NCBI GenBank assembly: GCA_963969345.1
Contig: OZ017768.1
Location: 124,001 to 188,000, forward strand
From: Turbatrix aceti
Lineage: Eukaryota; Nematoda; Chromadorea; Rhabditida; Panagrolaimidae
Reading direction: 5' to 3'
DNA length: 64,000 nt
The notes below the pieces were generated by a model. The model saw only the letters and a program-made list of their open reading frames with translations, was not told the origin of the DNA and made no database searches. The position numbers and the translations under genes were made by a program. Positions 33,654 to 47,000 of the stretch are shown piece by piece. Position 1 is the first letter of the stretch. Every line of letters begins with the position of its first letter.

Positions 33654-36440
33654 TCGAGAAGTCGACTGGTGTATTCAGATTTAAAAAAACATCTGTCTGT
33701 CAAGAAATTATCGATTTGTTGCAGTTTTTCCTCATTTTTGTGGCACTGTGGGGTGGCGAAACTCCCATGGAAATTAGAAATAGCGGAATTATCCCATGGG
33801 AGTCCTCGGGGATATTTTTTGGTACGTTTACAAAAGTACATGTTCCTGCAAAAAATATATCCAAAAACGCACTTATTTTACTAATGTCGAATCGACACAA
33901 ATTAGTAGTAACGATTCGAAGATCTATGACAATACATACACAAGCAATAAAACAAAGAAAAAAAATAAGAATACCCATCATTTTGTTTTATAATTAATGC
34001 TCAAAAAACGTATATGTTACTCGCATTATAAAAATAGTGCCCGCTTTACAAAAAAACATTGTTAGCATTTTTTTGAGATTGCTGTGCTTAGAAATCCGTT
34101 TATTTTGGTACGTAGTTTATTCCTTATTTTTTTGATACCAATTTGTCATACAGTTTTTGAAAAATATCAATCATAGAAAAAATATCTTGAATTTGTATTT
34201 TTTTGCACTTTATTCAGTGATTTTTTTCACGTGTTGTTAACGCAGAACATGCAAAAAAAACGAAATTCATTTGAATCATTTACTATTTATCGGGTCGGTC
34301 GTATTTTTTGTCGGTCGGCAATATGTACAAGATCCCCGATCTTTCTCACAGTCAATTAATGAGACTGGTTTTTTCCGCTCCATGTTTTATTCCGCACGTT
34401 GCGTTTTTTGGCTTGCGACGTGCAGGCTACCAGACATCTATTGTTCCAATAAAAAAATGTTGAACGAAAGAGATCATCCAGGAAGAAGAGTGCTGAGAGA
34501 AACGTGTGACGCAGCGGGAGTATTTTTTCTTCCCCGTGTCCTGTTTTTGTTCGCGTCCTCTTGCGGACTCGGCTGTCCCGGCTGGCAGCAGGCGGATGGA
34601 TGGTGGATGCGTCTCGTCGTCGCTCTACCGCACACGCAAAAGGACACATGTTCTTTTTGAATGTTGAGCGACAACAACGACGACGATGTTGGTGTGTGAA
34701 CGAAAAGTTCTTTAAATTTCAGGAGCGAAGAGTGGGTACTACGCGTGAACCACCGGACTACTGGTGAGATATGGATGGATATGTTGACGGTGTCCTGGCT
34801 TTTGCGAGAGGGACAACGAATAACGCGACCGGGCGGCCTGGCGAAGCTTTCGCGAACACCAGAGCAGGCAAAAAACTTGCAGTTTTTTTGGCTTGTGACT
34901 TTTTTTCTGGTTTCTCCCTGGAGTCTTAAGACACCCACCACCAAATAAAAAAAGATGCAATTTTTTGTGTTGGATTTAACGCTTTTTTTTGTTTTTGCAC
35001 GCGTGTGGCTGTTGTTTTTGTGTTTTTACGTTCATCAATGCACTTTTCCCACGTTTTTGTTTAACATTTCAAATTGAAACACTTAACGTCGGACGGTGCA
35101 AGATTGCCTCTTTTTTCTTAACTGACTACTGATTTTATTCCTGCTGTTCTTTTTTTCGGATGACGAGTTCAGAAATATTTTTCTTGATTTTTTGCTTAGA
35201 TAGCAGGTAGTGTTGACAATTGTGGATATATTTAATGATTTTTTTGACAACCGGTGTGATACCACGTGAAGAAATGTAAAACATATTGCCTGTGAGGATG
35301 CTAACTCAGGCTTGAGCTTAGTCAGGATCAGACTTTCTTTTGGGTAACACGCAGATGTATGTTTTTGAATGACAAATGATGGAATCCTTATTAGCGCACA
35401 GAACCTTTGCCTATATATTTTTTTTTGCTTCCTAGTCTTTTTTTTCTTTTGTTTGTTTGCGTATGCTGCGAACAGCTACTTGCTATACTAATTTTCACAG
35501 CAAGGAAGGTTGGTTTGGTTAAAAAAAGGGTGCAAAAAAACGGCTGCACCAGACGAACTTTTACTTGGGGGGGGGGGGCTAGGAGGCACATACTAATTTA
35601 GTAAGTCTTGCTTGTGCGCAACACGGTTTGCGTTTGGGTTAGGCAGAGGAGGGAATAGGGCACTTCGGGGCCTCTCCTTCCTTCCGTGGTAGCTAACCAC
35701 GTCTAAATGAGATTTTTGCTGTCGTTCCGTGCATTTCTCCTTGATGTCTTTTTTTGAGACACTACCCATTGCGTTCGCTCACTTGGATACCAGACTTTGG
35801 ACCAAAAGAACAGACAGAATGTACTAGATAGCGTTCATCAGGGGGTGGCACTGGTCGGTAAGCAGCATTCACCTTCTGTCGACATGATTGTACTGTTGTC
35901 CAAATTACCCCTTCTCCATCTTCCGATAACAGCAGTTCCCGTCTTATCACCTATCATTTCTTCTTTTTTCGCAGGCTGCACTTTCCTTCCTCTGCGACCA
36001 GAAAATAAAACCAATTTTTTGGTTAGTCTAAAAGGGCGAAGGAGGTCTTGCGAGCCTGTTTGTGCTTTTCAAGGGGTTTGCTTAATTTTTTTGAAAACAT
36101 CACTGTTTGCCTGGAATGAATGAGCATGCATGGAGAGGGGAGAATCGTTTATCAATGTCTGTGTTTTTTTGTGTTTTTTTATGCGTAACTTCATCGGGCG
36201 AAACTTAATATTATATACCGCCGACAGGATGTAAAACTGTTTGTTCATTTTTGACATGGCATTGGTTGTGTACCGTAGCCTTGGTTTTGGTATTGGTAAT
36301 TGCAGTTCTTTGATTAATTAATAACATATGTACTACAGCTTTTTCATTGATTTATTTTTAACAATTCTTGTTTTTTTTTACTTTACTTTACTTTATTACA
36401 CTTACTCGTGCATAACTCATTACAAAATTAAAGAGACAGT
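33654..36440. other. Intergenic DNA
   Basis: No gene recognised. At 33745-33830 there is a degenerate piece of the CCCATGGG/CCTCGGGG type resembling the MITE at 1039-1155. Many open frames at 34270-34960 overlap on both strands in a base-balanced stretch, and none shows a domain. An 11-base G run lies near 35570. Confidence 0.5.
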
Positions 36441-36465
36441 GATGAGTATCGAGATTGCACGAAGA

Positions 36466-36836
36466 GATTCCCCGGGGAATATTCCCGGGAATCCCCGGGG
36501 ATTCCCCCACCTTTGCCAAATTCCCCCCAAAATTCCCCGGGAAACTTCCGAAAAAATTAAGAAAAGTAAAAGGATGTGATTATTTTTTTTGAAGTTTGCC
36601 AATTGGGCTTCAAATCTCGCTTTAATGTGAAAGTTATGTTGCAATTTTAATGCACGTTAATAAATAGACCGTTTTTGGTGTGTTTTTTTTTTATTTTAGA
36701 CCTCGTTTTAGACGCATGGCTTTATTTGGACGCGGGGAATTTGAAAGGGGATTCCCTGGGGAATCTCCGGGAATCCCCCGGGAATATTCCCCCATTTTTC
36801 ATTCCCCGGGGAATTTCGCAACCCTGGACGTATATA
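36466..36836. mobile_element. Degenerate MITE pair with TTCCCCGGGGAAT core
   Basis: Two clusters (36466-36545 and 36735-36836) of CCCCGGGGAAT, CCCGGGAAT and related palindromes face each other. The right end, CGCAACCCTG, is the complement of a hAT-like CAGGGTTGCG terminus. The left terminus is degenerate and no 8-bp duplication can be identified. Confidence 0.5.
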
Positions 36837-38300
36837 TTTTCAATAAAAATTTGTAGATTTTCCATTTATAATGTTTATTAATTTATTAATTCATTAAATT
36901 TTAGCTTTTGAATTATTTTTCTATCTTACTACATTTAAAACTTCAAAAATGTGATCGTTTTGACCATTAGAAACTACAAAAAAAGTTGAGGTTTGCACAC
37001 ATAAAGATTTTTTGTTTCATTTTCACAAATGTCGTTTTATATCCGTAAAATAACTCGTAATTGTTGTGCAGCGCACCTTTTGACAGTTTTCAGTGACAAA
37101 ACTACACACCAGTCGAGCGCATGCCCTTTTTTTCCCTTGTCCGATTGAAACACGACAAATGGACAGGGATTCATATACCATTGTAGTGTACCTTTTATTC
37201 GTAATAAACGTAAATGTTCTGTCACTGTGGTCTTATCTCTACCCCTTTGCTCTATTTTTTTTGACCGCATTGACGGTAATTCATCACGACTTGAGTAATT
37301 TTTTTCCAATGCAAATGAGCCCCAAAAACTTTTAGTTTCCATTGTTTTGATTGTTTTTGCTGTACTTTTACCGTTACTAGCTGTCGACCACAAAAAAATA
37401 ACACTTCATTTTTACAAACAGGTTTTTTTTATAAATTAACGACATGACACCAAATGATTTTGTTATATACTTTGCCGACAGCTGCAGATGCATCTTTGCA
37501 TGCTGATAGGATTGCTCAAATTTAGGAAAATAGGAAGTAATTTGAAGGTGATAATTGATTTTCATGTACTTATAAGTTTCATTTTATTTTATACTCGTGC
37601 TTAATTACTGATCACAAAAAGTTAGAGAGATAGCAACCTGCGCCACGTTGTAGTATTTGGCAGAGAAGTATTCTGGAGGCTGCGAAGTGTATTTATATAA
37701 TAAATACACAAAATTATTTCGGTGCGACAGAGCATATAGGGGCCACTTTTTAACTTTTTACGTCAGACAGGATGTATATATTTATGACTATACTATGTCT
37801 GAGTTTTGCACTCTTGAGAGTGATATAAGTGTAAAATTTTTATCTTTTTCAGTGACCTTGAATAGATTTTGTCGGTTTAAATACATATTGAAAATCCGTA
37901 TAACCGACGTTTAGTGTTGCTTATTTTATTTTATGATGTTGCATAATTTCGATGAATTTTAATCTATCTAATACTCCTACAAAATTTATATACTTTTTAA
38001 AATGCACGATGTTGTTAAGAAGGATGATGACATTTTCTGCTGTTTATTTTAAATCTGAAAAATGGTTTTTTTCATTTTCATTAAGATTTTGAATTTTCAA
38101 CAGGGTTTTTGACCGCTCCTGAAACCCAAAAAAAAAAACTAACAATTTATGGTAATTTGTCTGATTTTTTTATCATTTGCTTTCATATTCGAGTAGACTT
38201 GTCGCTAAAATTTGTCTAAACACCTGAAAAACCTTTGAATTTGGAATTTGCTCATGAGCGGGAGAGGAGCGAGCGACAGAATGAAAAAAATAAAGGAGCG
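36837..38300. other. AT-rich intergenic DNA
   Basis: No recognisable gene, RNA or repeat. Confidence 0.5.
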
Positions 38301-38308
38301 GTGCAAGC

Positions 38309-38724
38309 CAGAGTTGTCGACCGAGCCAAAATTGCCGAGCCGAGCATTCGAGCCGCTCGGCTCGGCTCGGTGGTCCTCGAGCCGAGCGTTCGAGCCGCTC
38401 GGCTCGGCTCGGTTGCCTTCGAGCCGAGCATTCGAGCGAGCGGCTCGGCTCGCTCGAACCGAGCATGGGAATTTTTTCCACACAATTTTCGCTTTGAAAA
38501 AAAAATTTGCGACAACAAAAACTATTTTACAACAAAAAACGTGTTTGGAATTGTACAATTTAGCATAAATTAACTACAAATATCATAGTTTTGACATAAA
38601 AAAATGTCATTTTTCGTCATTTTTGGGTCATTTTTTAGGCTCGGCTCGGAATCCTCCGAGCCGAGCATTTGAGCCGCTCGGCTCGCTCGAATGCTCGAAA
38701 TGCTCGGCTCGGTCGACAACTCTG
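38309..38724. mobile_element. hAT-like MITE with GAGCCGAGC core
   Basis: Terminal inverted repeats CAGAGTTGTCGACCGAG / CTCGGTCGACAACTCTG are flanked by a perfect 8-bp direct repeat GTGCAAGC (38301-38308, 38725-38732). Both ends are arrays of GCTCGGCTCG and CGAGCCGAGC, the centre is AT-rich. The termini resemble those of the 24059 element. No coding capacity; open frames across it are products of the repeat. Confidence 0.88.
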
Positions 38725-38803
38725 GTGCAAGCGAAAAAATTTTAAAAATAAAAGAGCGGGAGCGGAGCAAGCGGCCACAATGTGCTCCGCCAGCTAAATT
38801 CAG

Positions 38804-39635
38804 CGCCACGGAATGCCTGCAACATGCGAGCGCGCGCCAACACGCTTGCCTCTCTGCCCTGCGGGTGCGTTGCATTTTTTTCTTAGGCATTTTCATTGTT
38901 TCTGTGTTATTCCTGGTGATTCACCGCATTTTTGCGAGCAGATTGATGTCTTTGCCGAAAAAAAATATTCATTTTGGGCTGAGTTGCAAGCGTCCAAAAA
39001 TCGCTACTTTTGCAGAAACGGTCATGGTTATAACATCTGAGATACTCATGAAGTTTACTTCAAATTTTTTTTGTAGATGCAGCATGGTATCAAGAATGTA
39101 TAGCAAAACAAAAATCAAAAGAAAAGTTCATATGTTGGATAAAAATCGAGGATAACTGATATCCCTTATAAAAATGTGCGCGCGGATTCTCTTCAATCAG
39201 CAATATGAGTGCTCTCACAACGACAATTTCTATCTTTCCGTGTCGGCGCAGGGTGCGTGCGCACATTTTTATAAGGGATATCAGTTATCCTCGATTTTTA
39301 TCCAACATATGAACTTTTCTTTTGATTTCTTTTTTGCTATACATTCTTGATACCATGTTGCATCTACAAAAAAAATTTGAAGTCAATTTCATGAGTATCT
39401 TAAATGTTATGACCATGACCGTTTTGCAAAAAAAGCGATTTTTGGACGCTTGCAACTCAGCCCAAAATGAATATTTTTTTTCGGCAAAGACATCAATCTG
39501 CTCGCAAAAATGCGGTGAATCACCAGGAATAACACAGAAACAATGAAAATGCCTAAGAACAAAATGCAACGCACCCGCAGGGCAGAGAGGCAAGCGCGTT
39601 GGCGCGCGCTCGCATGTTGCAGGCATTCCGTGGCG
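38804..39635. mobile_element. 830-bp foldback element
   Basis: Arms at about 38804-39182 and 39254-39635 are nearly identical inverted copies, beginning CGCCACGGAATGCC, around a centre of about 70 bases. Both arms contain the same open frame of about 75-110 residues (for example 39285-39647 on the minus strand), of no known family. The MITE at 38309 lies next to its left arm. Confidence 0.8.
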
Positions 39636-40883
39636 TGGCGCGTACAAAAAGTCGAATTAGAAAACTCTGATTTTTAAGCAAACTAAAGATTCTATCATGT
39701 CGGTTTTTTTATCCCGTACCAACAGAGGCATGCAAACATGCGTCATCTCATGTTCTTTTTACTGACGTTTTTTCTGATGATAAACCCATTTGGCGGCTGT
39801 CTACTTACTCTTTTTAATACAGTCACTACCTGGCACTGGCTAAGCGATTTTTTGCTGAAATAACGAATGTGTTTTATTATTAATAGCATCACGTTTTTTT
39901 GTTGAGAAAAAATAGTATTTATTCGAGCAAAAATTTTAATAGAAATCACCGTAATTTACGTCACAGTGTTGATTAACTTAAAAAATCCGTTGAAATAAAT
40001 TTTGTTAATTCTGAAATTTTAGTATTTTATGAAAAATATGTTTTTAAAATTGTGAAAAACATGTTTTGAAAAAAATGTTTTTTAAATGAAGTTTTATTGT
40101 ACTGTACATTATTTTATCAAAATTGAAGAATACAAGAGTGCAAAGCAATGAAACCAACTTTTGTAATGTTTTATTTACTTTTTAATATTCAACCGTGAGG
40201 TTGGGCCCAAAAAAAGTATTTTTTTAACTCTTTCTTCGGATTCATTCAGGTTTTTCTATACGTTTTTCCACTATCAGCTACGGTACAATACAGTTCGTGT
40301 TTGTTTTTTTTGTACCTATTTCTCTTTTAGGTTTTTCTAAAAGAGAAAAGCAAAATCCAAATTGTGTTTGTAATTAGCGTGCCGCACTGTTCTTTCTTGT
40401 TTATTGTAAATATCACTAGCGCTTTGTTTCTAGCGTTTTTGCTAAAAAAAACATTTATAGCAAATTGGCACAATCAACCTCCTACTCAAACAATAGACAG
40501 GTTTTTTGTTATTTCTACGCAACCGACCTTTTACGCTCCTTCTTGTCGCAAAAAATAAAAATACCGGTAGAACAACACCTACCGTAATTATACTATTTTG
40601 ACCACAACAGAAGACGAAACATTTCATTTGCTAACTTTTCGATTTTGACCATCAAAGCTACCTAATTGTTGTTATCCGGCTGGCCAACCCAAGTTGCGTC
40701 ATCAAGTTTTCATACGCTAGACATATTGGTTGTAAAACATTTATAATTACCAATATAATTTGACATTACTCTATTCAATTATCAACCAGACAACACACAG
40801 AACACTTATTGCCTCGCCCGTCAAACAGAAACACAAAACAAACTGCACTGCATGAGTTAACGTTTTTGGTGCCGTCTGCCAAT
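39636..40883. other. Presumed 5' flank of daf-12
   Basis: AT-rich, without a recognisable gene. It would contain the promoter if 40884 is the first coding exon; no specific elements were identified. Confidence 0.4.
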
Positions 40884-40977
40884 ATGACTTACTATGATGG
40901 GCAACAACTTGCAAATCAGTATTTCAATGTCTTAGCAAATCAGTTTGGTAGCCCACCCAGCTTCGCTCATCAGCAAT
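40884..40977 (+). CDS. daf-12: Candidate first coding exon of daf-12 (distal)
   Basis: An ATG opens a 31-codon frame (MTYYDGQQLANQYFNV ... FAHQQ) that ends in phase 1 at a strong GTAAGT. The phase fits the acceptor at 44782. Gln/Asn/Tyr/Phe-rich composition suits the N-terminus of a transcription factor. The only evidence is the start codon, the donor and the phase. Confidence 0.5.
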
Positions 40978-41331
40978 GTAAGTTTTTGATTTTTTACATG
41001 TAAATGTTGTGTGCTATTTTTTGTGGTCCATGATTAGTTCACATTCTGTAGGGCCGTTGCAGTTTTTTTTAAATTTGATTTGTGTCTCGTGTTTTTTATG
41101 TTGTTTCCTTTTTTATTAAATTCACATTTGAAGTTTTTGAATTTCAGTGTTTATCGTTTGGAATCGAATAGAAAAATTAGTATTTTTTTAATATTTTGTA
41201 TGTGCAAATTCAAAAAATACTCCAATTGAGAGGGGGGGATATACTATATATTGTTTTTAAATGCACACCAGTTTAACTAAAAATTAGCAAATTTTAATTT
41301 AAAAAGCAAGAAAACATGACTGTATTCACAT

Positions 41332-41540
41332 ATTTATTTATTTATTTACTGTCCTTCTCAGTGGCTAGATGACCATTACATACAATATCATAATGCGAAT
41401 CCATAGGACGTCTACCTCTGTCCATGACGAGCTTGTCGTAAAGGGAATTTGCTGGAAAAAACCGCCGCGACACTGCCCGGAATCGAACCCCAGACATAAA
41501 GTGTGGAAGACGTGATTGCTTAAAAGTTTGTTATTTCGTG
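41332..41540 (-). mobile_element. tRNA-derived SINE with (TAAA)n tail
   Basis: On the minus strand there is a Pol III B box in GGGGTTCGATTCCGGGC within a tRNA-like T arm, then a unique body ending CACTGAGAAGGACAG followed by TAAATAAATAAATAAATA. The A-box half is poorly preserved and the 5' end is uncertain. The same 3' end (GAGAAGGACAGTAAA) recurs at 51548. Confidence 0.6.
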
Positions 41541-44018
41541 TTGAAGTGTAGAAAAAAATTTGCAGGCAATAAAAACTAGTTTTTTTAGCCCAGGACACTG
41601 TCTCACGTCGCATCGAACCATGTTTAAGTTTATACGAATTTCCATTTTGTGTTTTTTATGATTTTTCAATTCTTATTTTGTAAAACTCGAAGTGACCGAA
41701 TAATTTTTTTACATTGGAGTTTTCTTTTAACTTTTTTTTAACTAAAAGCATTAAAAGTAAAAAAATCTGATAGTTTGTTTCAAATCTTACAATTCTGATA
41801 AAATGACATTACACATACAACTCTCTACATTAGATCAAATTAGTTAACTTTTTTTTTGCTTTTGCCAAACTTTTATTTTAGTCTCTTGTTGCTCAAATTG
41901 TTCTTTGTAACATTTTTTCAACAATTGACATGTGGTTTGAATACTTTTGTGTGAGTTGTTTTGAATTGTTTTTTGCTTTAGGCATTCACAAAAAAACTTT
42001 TTTACAAATGTCTTCATTTTCTTATAACTACATCTTGTGTTTGGTATTTTCTATAAAATTTCTGGTCTCGTTTTATTTGTTTTTTTTTGTGTGTGTAAAA
42101 TAATTGTACATGATAATGTTTTTTACATAATGTTATTTGAACTTTGCAATTTTAAAGTAAATTTACGTTTATCCATAAAACGTGTGCCATTGAAATTGTT
42201 AAACCCAAAAAAAACACAAAAATGTTGAAACAAAGTGTTGCATGCAATATGTATACTTTGTCTGTCTTTTTAGCAACACCACGGCCGGGGAGGGTCTACT
42301 TAGTGACATCAGACTGAATCAAACGAGAGAAGGAGGGAGACGAGACAGATAGCGTGTATTGGTCGGAGGTAGTGATGGATGTCTTAAAAAACCGTTCGTT
42401 TTTGTGTGTTATGTTCTTTTGTGAATTTTTTAGTTTTGTGAATTTTTTTATTTGCAATTATGGTTGTAAAAATCTTGTTTTTTTTACTTGCAATGAAAAA
42501 AAGTATTTCGTTTGCTATTTTCTGCTCATTGAAGTAGTCCAAACATTTATACATACAGAATTTTGCCTTCAAGAAACAATGTTATGTGTCTTGGCGTAGT
42601 AAGACAAGCGCCAAAGAATTTCTCTGCAGTTAATTTTTTACCATGCTAGCTAAAAAATGCACTTTTGAAGATCTCTAATGATATTCAGTTTTTTTTGCCC
42701 TCTTTGTTGTCATTGAGAGAAATCAAAGTGTGACGACTGAGTCTAATTAATATTCATTTGTTCGCTCCGTCGCCGAAGCCGTAAGATGTTTTGTTTGGCA
42801 ATTTGGCTATTGCCTGACGTTTCTGTTTTTTCGCTGTTACACGTTTTTTATGTCTCTACAATTTTACATATGTCCCACCACTTCTGCTCTTTTATGCCGT
42901 GGCATGTCTAGGTGAATAGACGAATGCCGTTCGTCGTTTATTGACATTAACTGTCGTGCCTTTATTATTTCAAATTGATGAGTTTATCAATGTTATTATT
43001 TACATCTTATGGTTTTAAAAAAAAATAGTTTTTGTCTTTTTTCGCTTGCTAATATAAGAAAGCATATTTTACAACATCGTATGCCTTTATTCACTTCCAT
43101 TAAATTAGTTGAAAGTCGAACTTCTGTTTGTTTGTTTGTTCTTTATCCCAGAAACTTTTTTATATATGATGGTGTTGTTTACAATCGACGATTTTTATAT
43201 TTAAACCCCATTTTGGTCACTAAGCGTTACTCGAGAAGGTTTTTTCATAAAATATTTTTTACTGCACCGGGAACCGATATTTAGTGTTTCTGATTTTTCG
43301 AAGAGATGAGTATGAGTAATATACATATAAATGAAAATGAATGTACAAAAATTTGATGTGTTTTTATCGGGTGATTTAAAATTTTTTCGAACCATTATGT
43401 TAAAATAAATTTTTTTTTTACCTTTTGTGGACTGCCGTTAGGTTTTGCATCTCCGAGAGTTGTGAAAATAATTTAATTTTTTTTTAAAAACAGTTGCAAT
43501 TGTTTTTGTTGAGCCACAAACGCTGACTTTTTCAAAAAACCACTTCTAATCACTGAACTGTATTTTGGTGTGTTCCATTTAAAAAAAATTTTTCAACCCC
43601 TTTTGGTTCAATACTTTTTCGGCTACCAATTAACCACATTTATTTATTCCAATTGTTTGAAAAAAATTCTTTTCTCAATCCTCTACTTTGCAGAGGCGTT
43701 GGCTTGCAGGTAAAACCGCCTAGGAGTTAGTCGAGTGAATGACCAAGCGAGACAGGGGGTGGAGCTTGGGTGTCGAAGTCTTGGGGGGCTTGGATGGCAC
43801 GAACACTGTCTTCTCTTTTGGTTAAGAAACCCAAATCGTAGTCGAGAGAGGGAGAGAAAGAAGGACAAAACAAAAAAATATACAAAAAAGTTTATCACAC
43901 TGCTCTCATTATTTCCAATTTTGTGGTTTTGTGGACTGACGGTCTATTTTTTTGTTCATTCGTCTATTTTATTTATTCTGACAGCTGACTTGACTTTTGG
44001 TAGACCAATATAATCTAA
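41541..44018. other. Presumed daf-12 first intron
   Basis: AT-rich DNA with no recognisable gene; it separates the two candidate first exons. Confidence 0.4.
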
Positions 44019-47000
44019 ATGAGTGAATCTAGAAATTCATTTGGATGGTTCACCGGATTACGTGAGTTTTTTTTATTCTTTATACACGTTAGGGATGTAT
44101 ATTTTTGGCAGATACAGGGACTTTTTTTGAAGCCAAATGCAAAAAACGTTTTGATTTGATTTTAAAAATTGTAATTGTTGCTGGACCAACAGTCGCGTCA
44201 TATATTTAGTATGTCATCGTTTCTGAACTTTTTGGGCTCAAGGCTGACCCCAGCTGAACCGTCTGCATCATCAACTCCCTATTTTTTATCTTCTTGTGCT
44301 TTTTTTTTGTCAGCACTGCTGAAAAAAACCCTTGCACTACCCTAAAAAGGGGAGGAGACAAATATAGTTGACCCTCGGACATGTACTACCCATGTCCAGT
44401 CGGCGATGAAAAAAAGCAGAGAGGAAGAGAGTTGTGGCCACTGACGCCGAACGCGAACGAGAGTCGTTCATTCTAATGCTACATATGTAGGAACGAACGT
44501 CGGACGAGATGCGTCAAAAACGAGTGTGACTTGCTTTTCCTTTTCAGGGTAATTTTGGACGCTGTTTGCATTTGATCTAAACTTGTGGAGTTTTTGATAG
44601 GGTTTGTCAGAAAAGTGATATCTAATTCGGTTTTGTAGTGCATGAGTTAAATTTTTGCTTATGAAAGATGATGTCTGTGGTTCGTACCCTGTCAGGGACA
44701 AATTATTTTATGCTTGCAATAATTGTTTTACGTGTTTCGAATATTTTTTGCACAGGAAAATAATTTTTGGATCGTTTTCAGTGAATCTCAATTTGCCACT
44801 GAGCCCGCAGTCCGGAGCTAGTCCACCAATCATTTCTCCTCTAACCTTCAATCAGACAGCTTCATTCGGTTGTTGCTCACCGTTGATGTCTTCTCCGATG
44901 ACTTCGTCTTCGACTGCACAGTCGACGGCGTTTGGCTCACTCTTCACCACCGCACAAGCTTCATCGCCAACGTCATCAACTATCTCTTCTGAGGGGCTTC
45001 CGTCTTCTCCACCCGCAGTCGCAGCCCCGACCGGCATACCCCTGGCCGGGTCGCCTCAATCAGGGACTACCCTCCATCAGGCCCAGCTCATGTCGTTCCT
45101 TAGTGCCTTCACTCAGCCTACTTCGCCAACCATCGGCAGCCTCGGGAGCCCCATGGCCACGTCACCGACCGCTACCAACCTTCAGCAACACTTGTCGGCT
45201 TGCTTTCCTGATATAAATCCTCTCGCTGCCTTCGCCAATTTCCAGGCAAATCAAACAGCCTCTGAGCGAGTGTCGTTGGAGGACTCTAACCACTCGATGG
45301 ACGACAACGATCAGTCCAAAAGTGGCTTTGTATCCCCATTGTCTATCGGCTCCGGATCAGATATGTCAGCTTTTTTTGGACACGGGTTGATGACTACTCC
45401 TCCGATGACGTCGTCCGCAATGTCGAGTCCTTTCCAATCTCACGACGAGTCGGCTTTCTCGACGCCAACGCCACAGACTAGAAGCAGTCGTCGTTTCTCG
45501 ACTCCTTCATCCACCCGACCAACGACTGCGTCTTCAATTTCTCCTATTCAACAACGCAACAGCACCAGAGGCCAGAAGGTACGAGTTAACAAGAAGCGCC
45601 TCAGGCGTGATGCCATCATACATGCCTTGGCACGTGGTGAACCGGTGACCCAGAGGATTCGTCGACGAAAAACGAGAAACGGAAGTCCACCTGATGAGAC
45701 GGAATTCATGATGTCGAGCAAGGGTGGATCAGGCTCGGAGAACGTTAGCAAAAAGTCGTCAATATCGACAGACGGGATTAAGGAGGAGTACGCACCGCAG
45801 CAGGATGTCATAATGTCTTCTTCGCTGGCTTCATCGGCGTCGTCGTCAACGTCATCAATGGCGTCGCAGGTTCAGTTGCCTTCGCCAACGGAAAATGAGG
45901 TAGGTTTGAAGCGAATATGGGAGGGGAATGTTGTCATTGCCGTTGAAGAGGCTTGATCAATTGTATTTGGCACCTTTTAAAAAAATTTTTTAGTTTTGAC
46001 GTTTTTGTAAGTATCATAAAAATGTCAACTTTTTTGGAGACTTTTTTGGTACTGCAAGCTATTTTTACGTCGATTTCTTTTATGTCTCATTTCGTTGTCA
46101 TCGAATCTTTTTCTCAGATAAGCTTTTTTTCATTGACTGCTTGAATAACAGATTTTTAACAACAGTACAGTACCTATTAATAGTATCCTGCTCTACTATC
46201 TTTAATTCATCTTTTTCTTGTTCTTGTTTACGCGCGTGTGCATACCAAAAAATTAAATTTCATTTAGTGTTATTTTTTGATTCTAATTTTTTGCGTTGAA
46301 AAAAAGTCGGTCACGGTTTATTTTTCGGTGACAAAAAGAAATGCCAGTAATCTGGCGGAAAAAACAAGCGTGTAGTGTCATATAGATTACTATAAGTAAT
46401 GAGGGTTGATTGTGCAGAATTAATTTAAAGCAGTCAGTATAAAAAAAAACTGATTTTAAAAATCAATTTATTAATAAAAAAATAGATAGAAATTTATTTT
46501 TGATCGAATGCGTGAAAAAATGATTAGAGAGATATACCGAAATATTTTAAATCAGAATTTTTTTTTAATTTACGGTTTTTTTTTCAAGAGTGAAAGTTGA
46601 AGCTCTCCTATAAATTAGTGGTATTATTTCTGTCTATTATTGCACAAAATTTGTGGCATGATGCCAAAACACATTCACGTGAAGTGTGAAAAAAATCTTG
46701 TCAGAGATCAATGGAAAAAGTAGTAAAAATTACACTGATGTTCGTCTCCGTTTTCCAGGGTCGCCAAATTGACGATGATCTATTTGGTCAGGGCTGAAGT
46801 TATATAAAAAAACATGGAGTGTATAAAGATGTGTGAACAACAAAAATAGTCTTTGTGGGTTCATCTCTTTTTTCATCGTCTTTGTGGTTGAAATATTCCA
46901 TTGAATTAGACTGAATGAGGCCCTGTTTTGATGTTCGCATCCAAAGTGTTGTTGTTATTTTTATGTGTTCTCCGTCAGGGTTATCCGTGTTCTAAAAAAT

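Noticed and set aside
34271..34960. Several overlapping frames of 70-156 codons on both strands
   Set aside because: No domain, no splice-site pattern and no consistent frame; explained by a locally balanced base composition with few stops.
35567..35579. Long G run as a regulatory G-quadruplex
   Set aside because: A single homopolymer among very many in the window, without other G-tracts nearby.
38173..38573. Ser/Arg/Glu-rich frames in all orientations
   Set aside because: They are translations of the GAGCCGAGC repeat in a MITE.
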